Source: Verrucomicrobiaceae bacterium (GTDB taxonomy: Bacteria; Verrucomicrobiota; Verrucomicrobiia; Verrucomicrobiales; Verrucomicrobiaceae). From it: a stretch of DNA of 64,000 nucleotides. Below the pieces are notes generated by a model that was not told the origin of the DNA, ran no database searches, and saw only the letters and a list, made by a program, of their open reading frames with translations. The stretch is taken from positions 1-64,000 of the forward strand of contig JACKQF010000011.1 in NCBI GenBank assembly GCA_024232965.1, in the 5' to 3' direction. Both the position numbers and the translations under genes were made by a program. Below are positions 25,028-34,309 of the stretch, piece by piece. How positions within the stretch are numbered: the first letter of the stretch is position 1; every line of letters begins with the position of its first letter.

Positions 25028-26326
25028 ATGACTCCCTCCCAATCTCCTAGCTACGATGCCATTGTGATCGGTGGTGGCCCTGGCGGCGCGACTGCGGCGA
25101 TGATCTTGGCCCGACAGGGAAGGAAGGTGTTGGTGCTGGAGCGCGAGCGATTCCCGCGATTCCACATCGGCGAATCGCTGCTGCCCTACAATCGGGACGT
25201 GTTTGAGGAGATCGGGATTTTAGACGAGATCGAAGACGGCAGGTTCGTTGTAAAAAAAGCAGCGCAGTTTGTCAGCGGCGATGGCATCACCGGGGCGCGC
25301 CTGATTTTTGGCGAAGGAATGTTCACGGAGGTGAAGTCTGCCCTCCAGGTCGATCGTGCCATCTTTGACGACATGCTGCTCAACCGTGCTCGCAGCCATG
25401 GGGCGACTGTTCACGAGGGGGCCACCTTTTTGCGTCACGATGTCACCGACGAATGCGCTACCGTTCGCTGGAGAGATGTTGATGGCGTAGAGCACACCGA
25501 TACTGCGGCCTTTGTTATGGACTGCTCGGGCATGGCGGCGGTTACTGCTCGGCAGGAGGGCATCCGACGGGAGCGCCCAGGGCATCGGAAGGTGGCGGTT
25601 TTTGGTCACTTTGACGATGTATTGATGCCGGAGGACGATGAGGCGGGCGATACGGTGCTGGTGGTGCGCGATCAGTCGTGGGCTTGGTTCATTCCCATTA
25701 CGGAAAAACGCACTAGTGTGGGTTTGGTGATGGATCTGGCGGAGTTCACTCCCGGCAAGTCCGATCCTGAGGCCCTCTTCGCGCACATTGTGTCGAGCAC
25801 GCCAGAGCTGCAGCGTCGCATGGCTGGCGCGCAGCGTCAGGGTAAGATTCACGTAGTCGTGGACTATTCTTTTTCCGTGGATCGCATGGTCTCGCCAAGG
25901 CTTATGCGGGTGGGGGATGCCGCCGGCTTTATGGATCCGATCTTTTCATCGGGAGTGATGCTCGCAATGGTCTCGGGTCGCGATGCTGCCCACGTCATTC
26001 ATGCAGCCTTGACGGCTGACGAAAAGATGACGGCGGCGATGCGCCGATATGAGCGCGAGTTACGTTCGAAGATGGACGCGTTCTGGGAGTTTGTTGAGCA
26101 CTTCTACACTCGGCCCTTCCTGGAACTCTTCCTGCAACCGCAGGCTCGCTGGAATCTACCCTCCGCCATCAATGCCGTGCTGGCAGGCCGTCCCGATCAG
26201 CCCTGGGCCGTGCGCTGGCGGTTGAGACTGTTTTTCACCCTGGTGCGTTTGCAGAGGTTTTTTCCTTTGGTGCCAAGATTGCCCTGGGGGCAACCCGGTT
26301 TGCAAAAGGCGGTGGTGGGCGGGTGA
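25028..26326 (+). CDS. FAD-dependent oxidoreductase, tryptophan-halogenase-like family
   Basis: A 432-residue flavoprotein. The N-terminal Rossmann motif AIVIGGGPGGATAAMILA (GxGxxG) binds FAD; RFHIGESLLPYN follows; a central SWAWFIPI matches the WxWxIP signature of flavin-dependent halogenases; RVGDAAGFMDPIFSSG is the second FAD contact. The same motifs occur in geranylgeranyl reductases and other family members, so halogenation is not certain. ATG 25028 is chosen because it gives a start just before the Rossmann strand. The gene stands alone and converges tightly on a lone membrane-protein gene. No chemical partner genes are next to it. Confidence 0.75.
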   Translation: MTPSQSPSYDAIVIGGGPGGATAAMILARQGRKVLVLERERFPRFHIGESLLPYNRDVFEEIGILDEIEDGRFVVKKAAQFVSGDGITGARLIFGEGMFTEVKSALQVDRAIFDDMLLNRARSHGATVHEGATFLRHDVTDECATVRWRDVDGVEHTDTAAFVMDCSGMAAVTARQEGIRRERPGHRKVAVFGHFDDVLMPEDDEAGDTVLVVRDQSWAWFIPITEKRTSVGLVMDLAEFTPGKSDPEALFAHIVSSTPELQRRMAGAQRQGKIHVVVDYSFSVDRMVSPRLMRVGDAAGFMDPIFSSGVMLAMVSGRDAAHVIHAALTADEKMTAAMRRYERELRSKMDAFWEFVEHFYTRPFLELFLQPQARWNLPSAINAVLAGRPDQPWAVRWRLRLFFTLVRLQRFFPLVPRLPWGQPGLQKAVVGG

Positions 26327-27142
26327 TTAGTTGGGGGAGGTGGGATCCTCTGGAGCAAATCTATGTTCGGCGGCGTCCCAAAAACATCTCTGTTGGTAGG
26401 GGCGTGAAAGAAGGGGGCTTCCTTCAATGTCCTGTATGAGCAGGCTGCTCGTGATGACCACAGCTTCGTTTTTTTGACCTTCAAGTACTGGGTAGCTCAC
26501 CAGGAGCTTGTCTTTGTCAAAATGCGCTTCGCCATTCAACGGAATTCCGAAGATCTCCGGTGGCCCCCAGTACTGCCCCCTCACTGAAGTCTTTAGGAGG
26601 ACCTTGAATGTCGTGTCCTGAAGTTCAAAGAGCCAAAGGGAGCCGTTTCCTCGGTGGGTGCTCTCGATCACTGCGAGAAGTGGTTTGTCAGAAATTGACA
26701 ACTTCAACCACTGGCAGGACACCACGTAGTGCCCATGTTCCTCGTCGTGTTGTTTCGGGAATGAGACCTTCCAGTCAATCTCATCGTCTGTGTGATGAAA
26801 CACTCGCAGTTCCCCCCACCACTGCTTTTCGTGTTCGCAATAGGCTGCGACCAATTCGTTGTCGTCCGGGTGGGCATAAAAACTTACGCTTTCGAAGTCT
26901 GGGAGCATTGCGGACATTGGCCTTGCCGACCACTCGTCGTTTGGTGCAACGGTTGCGCTAGTGGATCGCCCTCTGGCTGCCATTTCTGCTTCTACCAACT
27001 CAGGTGGATCAGAGGGCGAGAAGCCGAAGCCATGCTGACGAAATGCGAGTCCGAATCGAATGAAGAAAATCACAGCTGCCAGGAAGGTTACGGCCCCCCA
27101 CAGCATGCAGAACAGTTTTAGTATCGGCCAAATCCGTTTCAT
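26327..27142 (-). CDS. Hypothetical protein with N-terminal membrane anchor
   Basis: A 271-residue protein from ATG 27142. A single membrane segment (LKLFCMLWGAVTFLAAVIFFIRFGLAF) is followed by a soluble region rich in tryptophan and histidine (YAHPDDNELVAAYCEHEKQWWGELRVFHHTDDEIDWKVSF). The end contains a beta-rich domain with WLFELQDTTFKVLLKTSV. No family recognised. Its stop is adjacent to the stop of the convergent flavoenzyme gene, with no room for a separate terminator. Confidence 0.6.
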   Translation of the reverse strand: MKRIWPILKLFCMLWGAVTFLAAVIFFIRFGLAFRQHGFGFSPSDPPELVEAEMAARGRSTSATVAPNDEWSARPMSAMLPDFESVSFYAHPDDNELVAAYCEHEKQWWGELRVFHHTDDEIDWKVSFPKQHDEEHGHYVVSCQWLKLSISDKPLLAVIESTHRGNGSLWLFELQDTTFKVLLKTSVRGQYWGPPEIFGIPLNGEAHFDKDKLLVSYPVLEGQKNEAVVITSSLLIQDIEGSPLLSRPYQQRCFWDAAEHRFAPEDPTSPN

Positions 27143-27256
27143 CGTGTGGGCATTCCTCTTTTCTGGCGAGTGTAGGACTTTGCTGAGAAGTGGGCGAGGA
27201 TTTTTAGAATCACTGATGCTGGGTGACACCAGAGGCCTGTCCTCCAGCCCCGCGAT

Positions 27257-28027
27257 TCAGCCACCTGGCGTGATGATTAGCCACAGGGCGGCGAAGGTGG
27301 TGAGGAGGAAGAGGACCCACTCGAAGGCTTGCTGGGGGATACGCTTGAGGATCTGCCAACCGATCAGGATGCCGATAACGACGGCGGGTAGCAGCACGAC
27401 ATTCGTCATTAAAGACTGCGGATTGATGATGCCGAGATTGGCGCTGAAGGGGACCTTGAAGAGGTTGATGAAAAGGAAGAAGCGAGTGAAGACGCCCAGG
27501 TGCTCCTTTTTCTCTAGCCTCTGCGAGAGCAGATAGACGGTCATCACGGGACCCGCGGCGTTGGCCAGCATGGTGGTGACCCCGGCGCAGAGGCCCATGC
27601 TCCAGGCGAACAGGCGGTGGCTGGTCAGCGCTAGGAGTTCCTGGCGCTTCCAATCGAGAATGAGTTTGAAGATCAGCAGTCCGACGATGATCCAGCCGAT
27701 CACGTAGCGTGTGGTGGTGCGATCAATGTGGTCCAGTACCAGCCAACCGATGACGACACCGATCATTGCGGGCGGGGTCATTGGCAGCACTTTTTTCCAG
27801 GAACCACCGTGGCGATTCAGCCAAACGCCCATAAAGTCCGCCGCGATCAGCAGCGGCAGCACTAGGCCCACAGAGGCCTTGGCACCAAAGGCCTGGGCCA
27901 TCAGCACGACTGTGAGCGTGGCCGTTCCGGACAGTCCGGACTTCGACAGGCCGATGCAGACGGCGCCAATGAGCGCCATCCAAAAGACGCTGCTGTCTTG
28001 GATCAGGGTGTGATCGGTTAGCCACAT
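27257..28027 (-). CDS. TSUP family transporter (TauE/SafE-type)
   Basis: A 256-residue integral membrane protein with about eight hydrophobic segments. The first pair (MALIGAVCIGLSKSGLSGTATLTVVLMAQAFG) contains the G-x-x-KSG-x-G loop typical of TauE/SafE sulfite and anion exporters; the second half repeats the theme with MGLCAGVTTMLANAAGPVMTVYLLS, showing the two-fold internal symmetry of the family. Such proteins move sulfite, organosulfonates or other anions. The substrate cannot be assigned from sequence. A hairpin terminator of the upstream small lipoprotein lies right before its start, so it has its own promoter. Confidence 0.85.
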   Translation of the reverse strand: MWLTDHTLIQDSSVFWMALIGAVCIGLSKSGLSGTATLTVVLMAQAFGAKASVGLVLPLLIAADFMGVWLNRHGGSWKKVLPMTPPAMIGVVIGWLVLDHIDRTTTRYVIGWIIVGLLIFKLILDWKRQELLALTSHRLFAWSMGLCAGVTTMLANAAGPVMTVYLLSQRLEKKEHLGVFTRFFLFINLFKVPFSANLGIINPQSLMTNVVLLPAVVIGILIGWQILKRIPQQAFEWVLFLLTTFAALWLIITPGG

Positions 28028-28050
28028 GGGATCAGATGGGGCGGGACGTG

Positions 28051-28084
28051 AAAAGAAAACGGCAGCCTCGCGGAGAGGCTGCCG
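28051..28084 (-). terminator. Rho-independent terminator of the small lipoprotein gene
   Basis: CGGCAGCCTC and GAGGCTGCCG form a 10-bp stem with a 5-nt loop (28060-28084); on the reverse strand it is followed by TTTTCTTTT. It lies 33 bp after the lipoprotein stop. Confidence 0.85.
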
Positions 28085-28116
28085 TCAGAAAGAATCGTCG
28101 CGATTCGTCAGACCAA

Positions 28117-28323
28117 TTATGGGTGGCGGAAAAGGTTCCCGGGTTCGCGATCCTGGAGAAGATGTTCGTCGGGTGCCGGTGTATCGGCCGCGTTCTGTTT
28201 CAGCGAGGAACCAGGCTTGGGCTTGTGAAGCGGGAATTTGTCATTAGCGCTGCCAACCATCCATGGCTTGGTGTTGCAGGAGGCGAGCAGGGAGACGGCG
28301 GCGAGTGAAAGAATCCATTTCAT
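28117..28323 (-). CDS. Small predicted lipoprotein
   Basis: A 68-residue protein with a short signal peptide and a lipobox LLASC, so the mature form starts at C16 and is lipid anchored. The remainder (KPGSSLKQNAADTPAPDEHL) is polar and disordered. A terminator follows directly. Similar short lipoproteins are common in Verrucomicrobiota genomes but no function is known. Confidence 0.6.
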   Translation of the reverse strand: MKWILSLAAVSLLASCNTKPWMVGSANDKFPLHKPKPGSSLKQNAADTPAPDEHLLQDREPGNLFRHP

Positions 28324-28478
28324 AGGGTGCGTAGAGTTTGGCGGGGAAAGGGTAGGGTTGTCAAAACAAATTCTTCAGTCGGCTCAGGTTCGTTCGATCT
28401 AGAATCGAGGATGAGGAAGGAAGCGATGGAACTCGATGATCGCTGAGAGAAGGAACTGGGAACACAGAACTCCCATCC

Positions 28479-29798
28479 TCATGGATACACCAGTCGATAA
28501 AACGCTCGGCTGGGCTGGGTGCCGAGGTCGGTGAAGTCATCGTAAATGCCGAGAGTGCCGTCCGCCCAGGCTTGCACGGTCCAGGTTTGGAGTGAGGGAC
28601 CTGCGAACGTCAAATCAGCACATCGCTCTACGGTGTAGGTGTACCAGGGAACGCCAGTGAAATTGACTTGGGCAGCACCGGGGGTCGAGCCGAGATCGAG
28701 ACCGGTCGAATGGCCTAGTGCGCTGGTAATGATGGCGATTGTTCCGGTGCCGGTGGCGGTGGTGCCGGAGTCGTCTTGGATTGTGTACGTGAAGTCGTCG
28801 GCCACCGTGTTGGCGGGGATGCGGATCTCCATGGAATTCAGATCCACAGTCACGGACAAACCGTTGCTGGTGGTAGCACTGGCGCTGACAAATGAAACGT
28901 TCCCCGCAATCTGGGAGGAGTCGAATGCCATGAGATCGTAGATACTGAGGGTGAGCGGCTGCCCGCTGAGCTGGTAAAAGGTGCCGCCGGAGGCGATCGG
29001 CGGTAGCGCCGGGGTGAAGTTGGCGATCAGCGTCCGGTTTCCAGCGACGGTGAAGGGGTAGCTGGCGGAGGTGCTGACCTCTACGCCGTTTTCCGTCCAA
29101 TTGGAAAAAGTCCACCCGGCGTTGGCTGTTGCCGTCAGCGTGCAGGTGGTGCCATCGAGGTAGCTGCCTGGGCCGCTAAGCGTGCCTGCGCCGACGGGCG
29201 CGACGCTGGCACCGATGGTGTAGTTGGCTGGCGCGCTCGCGTCGATGAGGCGCAGTGCCGTGAAGGCAAAGTCGCCCCACATGTGGATCTTGTAAGCGTC
29301 GTAGCCGACCAACGATGGGGTATGGGAGAAGCTTTGGCCTCCGTACCCCGTGCAGTCGAACATTAATGGGTCAGCTAAGGCGTCCTCGCCACCCACTAGC
29401 GGCATTACTTCAAAGGAGGCACCGGCTCCGGCGGTATTGAGCAGGATCTTGCCGGTGAAGGATTTGAGATCGAACGGCTGTCCATCGACGCGCTGGATCG
29501 AGATATTAGCCCCTTTGCCGAGCAAAGGGCCGGACGTGATGGCTTGGGCCTGAATTCCGGTGGGCCAGAGTACGGAAAAGAACCGGCCTGTCGGAGGGCC
29601 TCCCGGCGCGGCGGCCCAATAGCCATCCACCGAATAGGTGAATCGGTAGGCACCGCTCTGGATGGTGATGGAGTTGATGCTGGAACTCACCACCGTCATC
29701 GTCAGTGTCGGGTTGAAAAAGTCGGTCGTCACTGCCCTAGCAGATGGGGTCAGGACCACGAAGAGTCCGACAAGGGTGCAGTGAAAGAATTGTCTCAT
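28479..29798 (-). CDS. Secreted protein with InlB-type B-repeat domain
   Basis: A 439-residue protein with a signal peptide (FFHCTLVGLFVVLTPSARA). Residues ~195-270 match the divergent InlB B-repeat: GTLSGPGSYLDGTTCTLTATAN, GWTFSNWTENGVEV and NRTLIANFTP. Flanking regions are beta-rich with a cadherin-like SFVSASATTSNGLSV part and a C-terminal IYDDFTDLG...FYRLVYP end resembling the sorting-style C-termini seen in other exported proteins of this phylum. Probably a cell-surface or secreted adhesin-like protein. It lies downstream of the large FG-GAP protein gene, same strand. Confidence 0.65.
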   Translation of the reverse strand: MRQFFHCTLVGLFVVLTPSARAVTTDFFNPTLTMTVVSSSINSITIQSGAYRFTYSVDGYWAAAPGGPPTGRFFSVLWPTGIQAQAITSGPLLGKGANISIQRVDGQPFDLKSFTGKILLNTAGAGASFEVMPLVGGEDALADPLMFDCTGYGGQSFSHTPSLVGYDAYKIHMWGDFAFTALRLIDASAPANYTIGASVAPVGAGTLSGPGSYLDGTTCTLTATANAGWTFSNWTENGVEVSTSASYPFTVAGNRTLIANFTPALPPIASGGTFYQLSGQPLTLSIYDLMAFDSSQIAGNVSFVSASATTSNGLSVTVDLNSMEIRIPANTVADDFTYTIQDDSGTTATGTGTIAIITSALGHSTGLDLGSTPGAAQVNFTGVPWYTYTVERCADLTFAGPSLQTWTVQAWADGTLGIYDDFTDLGTQPSRAFYRLVYP

Positions 29799-29995
29799 AA
29801 CGGGGTTGGGGTACGCCCAGGTCAGTTAACGCCCGGGCGCGGCCTCCCACTCATCCTCACTTGCGGCCCTCCGGCCCGATCTTGCGGGTGGGCGGAGCTG
29901 GGGACAACTATGGTTGCCCCTCTTGGTCGGGTGAAGTTTCTGCCATCCGATGGAGGGCAATGGATCTCCCCGAGGTTGTCTCTCAGGCGGCAAGT

Positions 29996-32725
29996 CTAAG
30001 GCGCGGTGACGGCCAGGGCGGATTGGGTGCGGTCGCTCCATTTGACGAGGACGCCGACCGTGACCGGCTTGTCGGTAGTGGGCGCGGCGGCGCTGAGCGC
30101 GTGACCGAGACCGCTGGCGCAGACACCCGTGGGGTCGTCGATGTTCGACGAAAAGGCGATGGAGGTGAGCGTGGCGGGCGCGCTGGGGCGGTAGCGGGTG
30201 CCTTTGCGCAGGAGGACGGCTGGGTTGGAATTGACGGTGATGGTAGATGCGGGGCAGGCGTAAAGGACGAGATTGTCTGCGGCGGTGGCGAGTCCTGTGC
30301 TGGTGGCCAGGGTGACCAGGGCGGTGTAGGCTTCGGTGAGGTTGGCATCCACACGCAGGATGGTGCCGATTCGCGCAGAACTGCAGCCTGGGGCGGCATC
30401 GCCCTCCCGCAGGAGGATGCGAGCCACGTTGCTGAGAGGGATGGCGATGAGGGCGACATCGTTGGAGGCGTTGACACCCGGCCCCGAAAACTGCACGAGT
30501 GCGCGGACTTCGCCATTGGTCGTCGTGACCCAGTACTTAAGGATGCGCTTCACCTTGAGTTCAACGTCGAGGGGGGAGATTGCGAGCCCCTTCCGCAGGC
30601 GCAATTCGATAGTGCCACCCGAGTTGATGCGCCATAGGCCTTCGTTGTTGGCGGCGGAAATGCCAGTGCCAGGCTGGAGCGCAGCGCGAAAGAGGGTTTC
30701 CCCACCGCTAAACCCGTTGACCTGGGCGCTGAGGAAGGTGCGGAAAACCCCTCCAGTCACGCCTGGCGCGGCTTGAGTGCGGGTGGCCAGGAGGGTCGTG
30801 GCACCGGTCGAAACGGTACGTTTGATAAGCGCCTGCGAGACAGTGGCATGGGCGATGGCCGGGGCAAAGACCGCGTTGACCTCTTCCGCCGAGATCCAGG
30901 GGGCGAATTGGCCATAGGGAGAGCCGGTGGGTGAGGGATCGCCTTCCTGAATGAAAAACGTTCCGACCCCGGTACTGCTCGCGAATCGGAGACCGGAGTC
31001 TGTGGTGCGCGACACGGTGACAGCGGGCGCGGACGACAGCGTGACGGGCACGGAGTAGTGGGCGTCTGCCACGCCGACTTTGACTTGTCGGGGTTGGCTA
31101 AAGCTGCGGAACTTGCCAACTGGGGTGACGGTCCCTTTGCGGACGATTTCGTAGAGAGCGGCGGTGTTGTAGGCAACGAAGGCGGTATTATTCGTCGCGT
31201 TCACTCCGGTGCCGACAAGAAGCTGGTTCACACCGAAGTGGTTGGCGACGTTGGAGACTGGGTTGAGTATTTGCTTGATCGTGCCGCTGCTGAGGTAGGC
31301 GCTGCCGCTCTGTCTGATGAGGCTTAGAGAACGGTTTTCGACCGTCCACGCCTGATTGCGGCCTCCAGTGGTACCGGGCCCGGACAGCGAGAGGATGGCC
31401 TGCATATTGTCTTCGGTGCTGATACTCCCGAGCGAGAGTTGGGTGGGGGCACGGACGGTGGCGCGGTCCGTGTACGGCACGGTTTCGCCGCTGCGCACGA
31501 TTTCGCGGACGCCCGAGTTATTAATGTTGTGGTTTAGCGGCTGGGTGAGGAAGCGGGCAGTCATGATGCTGCCGGAGGCCACAATCGTTCCGCCATCGCT
31601 GACGTAGCGGCCCGGCACACCGATGGCCACGGTGTCCCCGTAAATGGCGAGGCAGGTGCCACTGAACTCCGAACCGATGAGGCCGGACTGCGGCGTGATT
31701 TCGCCGATGTTGTTGAGATTGGTGCCATACGCGGCTTCGAACAGCTCGGTGTACCCCTGGTTGGGCGCAACGCTGCCAATGCCAGGCGCCCCAGCGGCGA
31801 TCCATCGACCGCCGACCGCGACGGACCTGCCGAAACTGCCGATGCCAGAGGTAGATGCCTTCAGAACGCCAGCGTAATTTTGCACGTAGAGGGTGTTAGA
31901 CACGGGCGCACCGACGACCACCGAGGTGCCAGTGAGGCCGATGGCCCAGCCGTAGGCGGCATTGGCGATGGGGGTGGGGGCACCGAAGTTCGCGAGGTGG
32001 GTGCCATCCACAGAGTAAAGCACGACTCTACCGCTATCGACCGTGGCGGAGCTATCAAAATAAGGGGTGCCGACGGCGCAGATTTGACCGTGAATGGCGA
32101 CGGATTGACCAAACTTGGCTCCGTTTTCCGTAGCCGGCTTCACGAGCTCGGTGCCAGTCCAACCGGCAGTGCCGGGGGGGCTCTTATAAATATAGGCACC
32201 GCCACGGTCGGTGCCGCCAAATTCGGCATTCGGGGCACCGATGACAATGTATTGCCCTTCCGCAGCGAGGGCGTGGCCAAAGCGACCGGAGGGGTAGTAG
32301 CCGCTGAACCTAGCCACCATCTTCCCGGTCTTCAGGTCAAAGGTGTAAACGGTCCCCTGTCCCCCCTCGTCCCCAGGGGCACCAACGATGGCTTCCGTTC
32401 CGCGCACCGCCACCGCAAAGCCAAACTCATCGCCCGGTCCACGATCCGCGTCCGGTGCCGAAAGGGTGCGCAGGATCCTGCCCGTCACCGCATCAAAGAC
32501 CACCACATCGCCCGTGCTGGAATTAAAGCCAGGCCGCCCGCCCAGGATGTATTTGCCATTGATGGCCACACTTCGCCCCAGCCCTTCCGCCGGCGTGACC
32601 CCCGCAGCGTAGTATTCCCGCAAGATCTGCGCCGATAAGGAGCCCGGGGCGAGCCCGATGATGAGGATGACCAACATTCGGTGGAGGGTGCCGAAAAGGG
32701 TGACTCCGAGTGGGGCTGTTTTCAT
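29996..32725 (-). CDS. Large secreted beta-propeller protein with FG-GAP repeats
   Basis: A 909-residue protein. A signal peptide (MLVILIIGLAPGSLSAQ) is read after a short N-terminal extension; the true start could be the internal methionine at residue 17. Residues ~45-400 hold repeated units of the FG-GAP type (for example FGFAVAVRGTEAIVGAPGDEGGQG, FGHALAAEGQYIVIGAPNAEFGG, FGQSVAIHGQICAVGTPYFD), which fold as a propeller. The C-terminal half is a second long beta-rich region with repeated STGVGTFFIQEGDPSP-like units. It is presumably surface exposed or secreted. Divergent from the ATPase gene with a 160-bp gap. Exact role unknown. Confidence 0.7.
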   Translation of the reverse strand: MKTAPLGVTLFGTLHRMLVILIIGLAPGSLSAQILREYYAAGVTPAEGLGRSVAINGKYILGGRPGFNSSTGDVVVFDAVTGRILRTLSAPDADRGPGDEFGFAVAVRGTEAIVGAPGDEGGQGTVYTFDLKTGKMVARFSGYYPSGRFGHALAAEGQYIVIGAPNAEFGGTDRGGAYIYKSPPGTAGWTGTELVKPATENGAKFGQSVAIHGQICAVGTPYFDSSATVDSGRVVLYSVDGTHLANFGAPTPIANAAYGWAIGLTGTSVVVGAPVSNTLYVQNYAGVLKASTSGIGSFGRSVAVGGRWIAAGAPGIGSVAPNQGYTELFEAAYGTNLNNIGEITPQSGLIGSEFSGTCLAIYGDTVAIGVPGRYVSDGGTIVASGSIMTARFLTQPLNHNINNSGVREIVRSGETVPYTDRATVRAPTQLSLGSISTEDNMQAILSLSGPGTTGGRNQAWTVENRSLSLIRQSGSAYLSSGTIKQILNPVSNVANHFGVNQLLVGTGVNATNNTAFVAYNTAALYEIVRKGTVTPVGKFRSFSQPRQVKVGVADAHYSVPVTLSSAPAVTVSRTTDSGLRFASSTGVGTFFIQEGDPSPTGSPYGQFAPWISAEEVNAVFAPAIAHATVSQALIKRTVSTGATTLLATRTQAAPGVTGGVFRTFLSAQVNGFSGGETLFRAALQPGTGISAANNEGLWRINSGGTIELRLRKGLAISPLDVELKVKRILKYWVTTTNGEVRALVQFSGPGVNASNDVALIAIPLSNVARILLREGDAAPGCSSARIGTILRVDANLTEAYTALVTLATSTGLATAADNLVLYACPASTITVNSNPAVLLRKGTRYRPSAPATLTSIAFSSNIDDPTGVCASGLGHALSAAAPTTDKPVTVGVLVKWSDRTQSALAVTAP

Positions 32726-32887
32726 GGCGGTTGGTGGATTGATCCACCGCCGATGCTACCCCATCCTGCTGCCGTTGGGAAGGCGGATCTTCCGTGCTTT
32801 CATCGTCGTCGCCCAAGCTCTCCGCCCAGCCCTCTCATCCACCATAGCCACTTGCATCCTGAGTTCTCTCCCTGCAAAGTGGCGCGC

Positions 32888-34309
32888 ATGTCATCGGACA
32901 CACAGCCCGTGCTTACCCTTGCTCCCGCGCAAAACTTGCGCGACTCCGCGTCCCAACTCCAGGTACAGCCGCTGGGGCCGAATGACGTGCGCTATGTCGA
33001 TCTTGGAGCCGGTCGCGCTACGAAGGAGTTGAGCAAGCTGGAGATTTTTCTCCGCAACGCCGCTGGCGTAGAGTCCGCTTACGCCAAGTGCGCCTTTGTC
33101 GGCGGGCGCGGCTCCGGTAAGAGCACCTTCCTCCTGCATCTGGAGTCCCAGCTCCAGACCGAGGGGCTCTTCACCCCGATTCATATCTACCTCGACCCTA
33201 GTTTGGAGAGCGACTGCGACTACAGCGACCTCTTCCTCTGGATGGTGGATGAAATCGTCCGCCAGTTCAAAGATGCCGGTCACCCGGTTGACGATGGGCC
33301 ACTCTCCCAGGTCACCCAGTGGTTTGCGGAGACGACCCTCACTGGCCTCACAGACTGGAAGAAGGAGATCGAACTCACCGCCGAGGCAGAGGCGTCTGCT
33401 GGCGCCGGCATCCTTTCCTCAATCCTCTCCATCAAGCTCCTCGCCCGCCTGAAGTCGATGATTGTCGGCAGCGAGTCCACTCGCAAAGAGATCCGCCGCA
33501 AGGTTCAGAACTACTCCACGGAGCTCTGCCGTCGCGTCAATGACTTCCTTGACCATGCCCGGGAGGTCCTGAAGAGGGCCGGGAAGCCCGACCGCCTCCT
33601 CATCGTCCAGGATAACCTAGATCGCATCCGGGACCGGGAAAGGGCGCAGCGCCTCTTCGATCAGGGCGGCGATATGCTGCTGGAGCTCCGTGCGGACCTC
33701 ATCTACACCTCCCCGCTGGCGCTCCATGTCGCCCCATTGGATATCACCCGCACCTTTCCCCACGTCTTCCTGATGCCGAATGTAAAGGTCCGTCTCCGCA
33801 ACGGCAAAATCCACAAGCCCGGCATCGATGCTTTTGTCGATTTGGCCTCGCGCCGGCTCGCCATCGACTCCGTGTTTGAGTCGGAAAAGGTCGTGCGCCA
33901 TCTCGCGGAGATGAGCGGTGGCAGCCTGCGGGACTTGATTCGCCTCATGGATGAGGCCCAGCTCGAGGCGCAGGTCGATGGGAAGCAAAAGGTGGATATG
34001 GCCAGTGCCAAGGCCGCCGTGCGTAAGGTCGCCCTCAGTTTCAGTCGGCTCCTGGTGCCTGGGTCCGTGTATTTTCCCATCCTGGCAGAGGTGCACCGCA
34101 CCAAACAAGAGTTTGTCGTGCCGGATGGCGAGCCCACCCTGAAGTCTGTCAGTGCCGCCCGTGATTTCTTTGCCGAACTGATCGGCAACGGCACCGTATT
34201 GGAATACAATGGCGATGATTCGTGGTATGATGTCCACCCCGCCGTCCGCGACACCCGGCCATTTAAAGATGCCTCTGCCCCGCAAAGCCCGACGCCCGTC
34301 CAAGCCTGA
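32888..34309 (+). CDS. P-loop ATPase of unknown role, first gene of an ATPase-TPR pair
   Basis: A 473-residue ATPase. Walker A is GGRGSGKST at ~72-80; a Walker-B-like strand RLLIVQDNLDRI lies at ~236-247; LIYTSPLALH (~271-280) is in the sensor-1 position; SGGSLRDLIRL (~343-353) is a sensor-2 type motif seen in KAP-like and Orc/ExeA-like AAA ATPases. A C-terminal winged-helix-like part (VLEYNGDDSWYDVHPAVRD) follows. Start ATG 32888 was preferred over the longer frame, which has no plausible start signal. The stop overlaps the next gene by 41 bp, so both proteins are translated together. No effector domain is seen; a sensing or regulatory role is inferred. Confidence 0.75.
   Translation: MSSDTQPVLTLAPAQNLRDSASQLQVQPLGPNDVRYVDLGAGRATKELSKLEIFLRNAAGVESAYAKCAFVGGRGSGKSTFLLHLESQLQTEGLFTPIHIYLDPSLESDCDYSDLFLWMVDEIVRQFKDAGHPVDDGPLSQVTQWFAETTLTGLTDWKKEIELTAEAEASAGAGILSSILSIKLLARLKSMIVGSESTRKEIRRKVQNYSTELCRRVNDFLDHAREVLKRAGKPDRLLIVQDNLDRIRDRERAQRLFDQGGDMLLELRADLIYTSPLALHVAPLDITRTFPHVFLMPNVKVRLRNGKIHKPGIDAFVDLASRRLAIDSVFESEKVVRHLAEMSGGSLRDLIRLMDEAQLEAQVDGKQKVDMASAKAAVRKVALSFSRLLVPGSVYFPILAEVHRTKQEFVVPDGEPTLKSVSAARDFFAELIGNGTVLEYNGDDSWYDVHPAVRDTRPFKDASAPQSPTPVQA

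Noticed and set aside
29861..30637. 258-codon forward frame opposite the FG-GAP gene
   Set aside because: Antisense shadow; the reverse gene has signal peptide and clear repeats.
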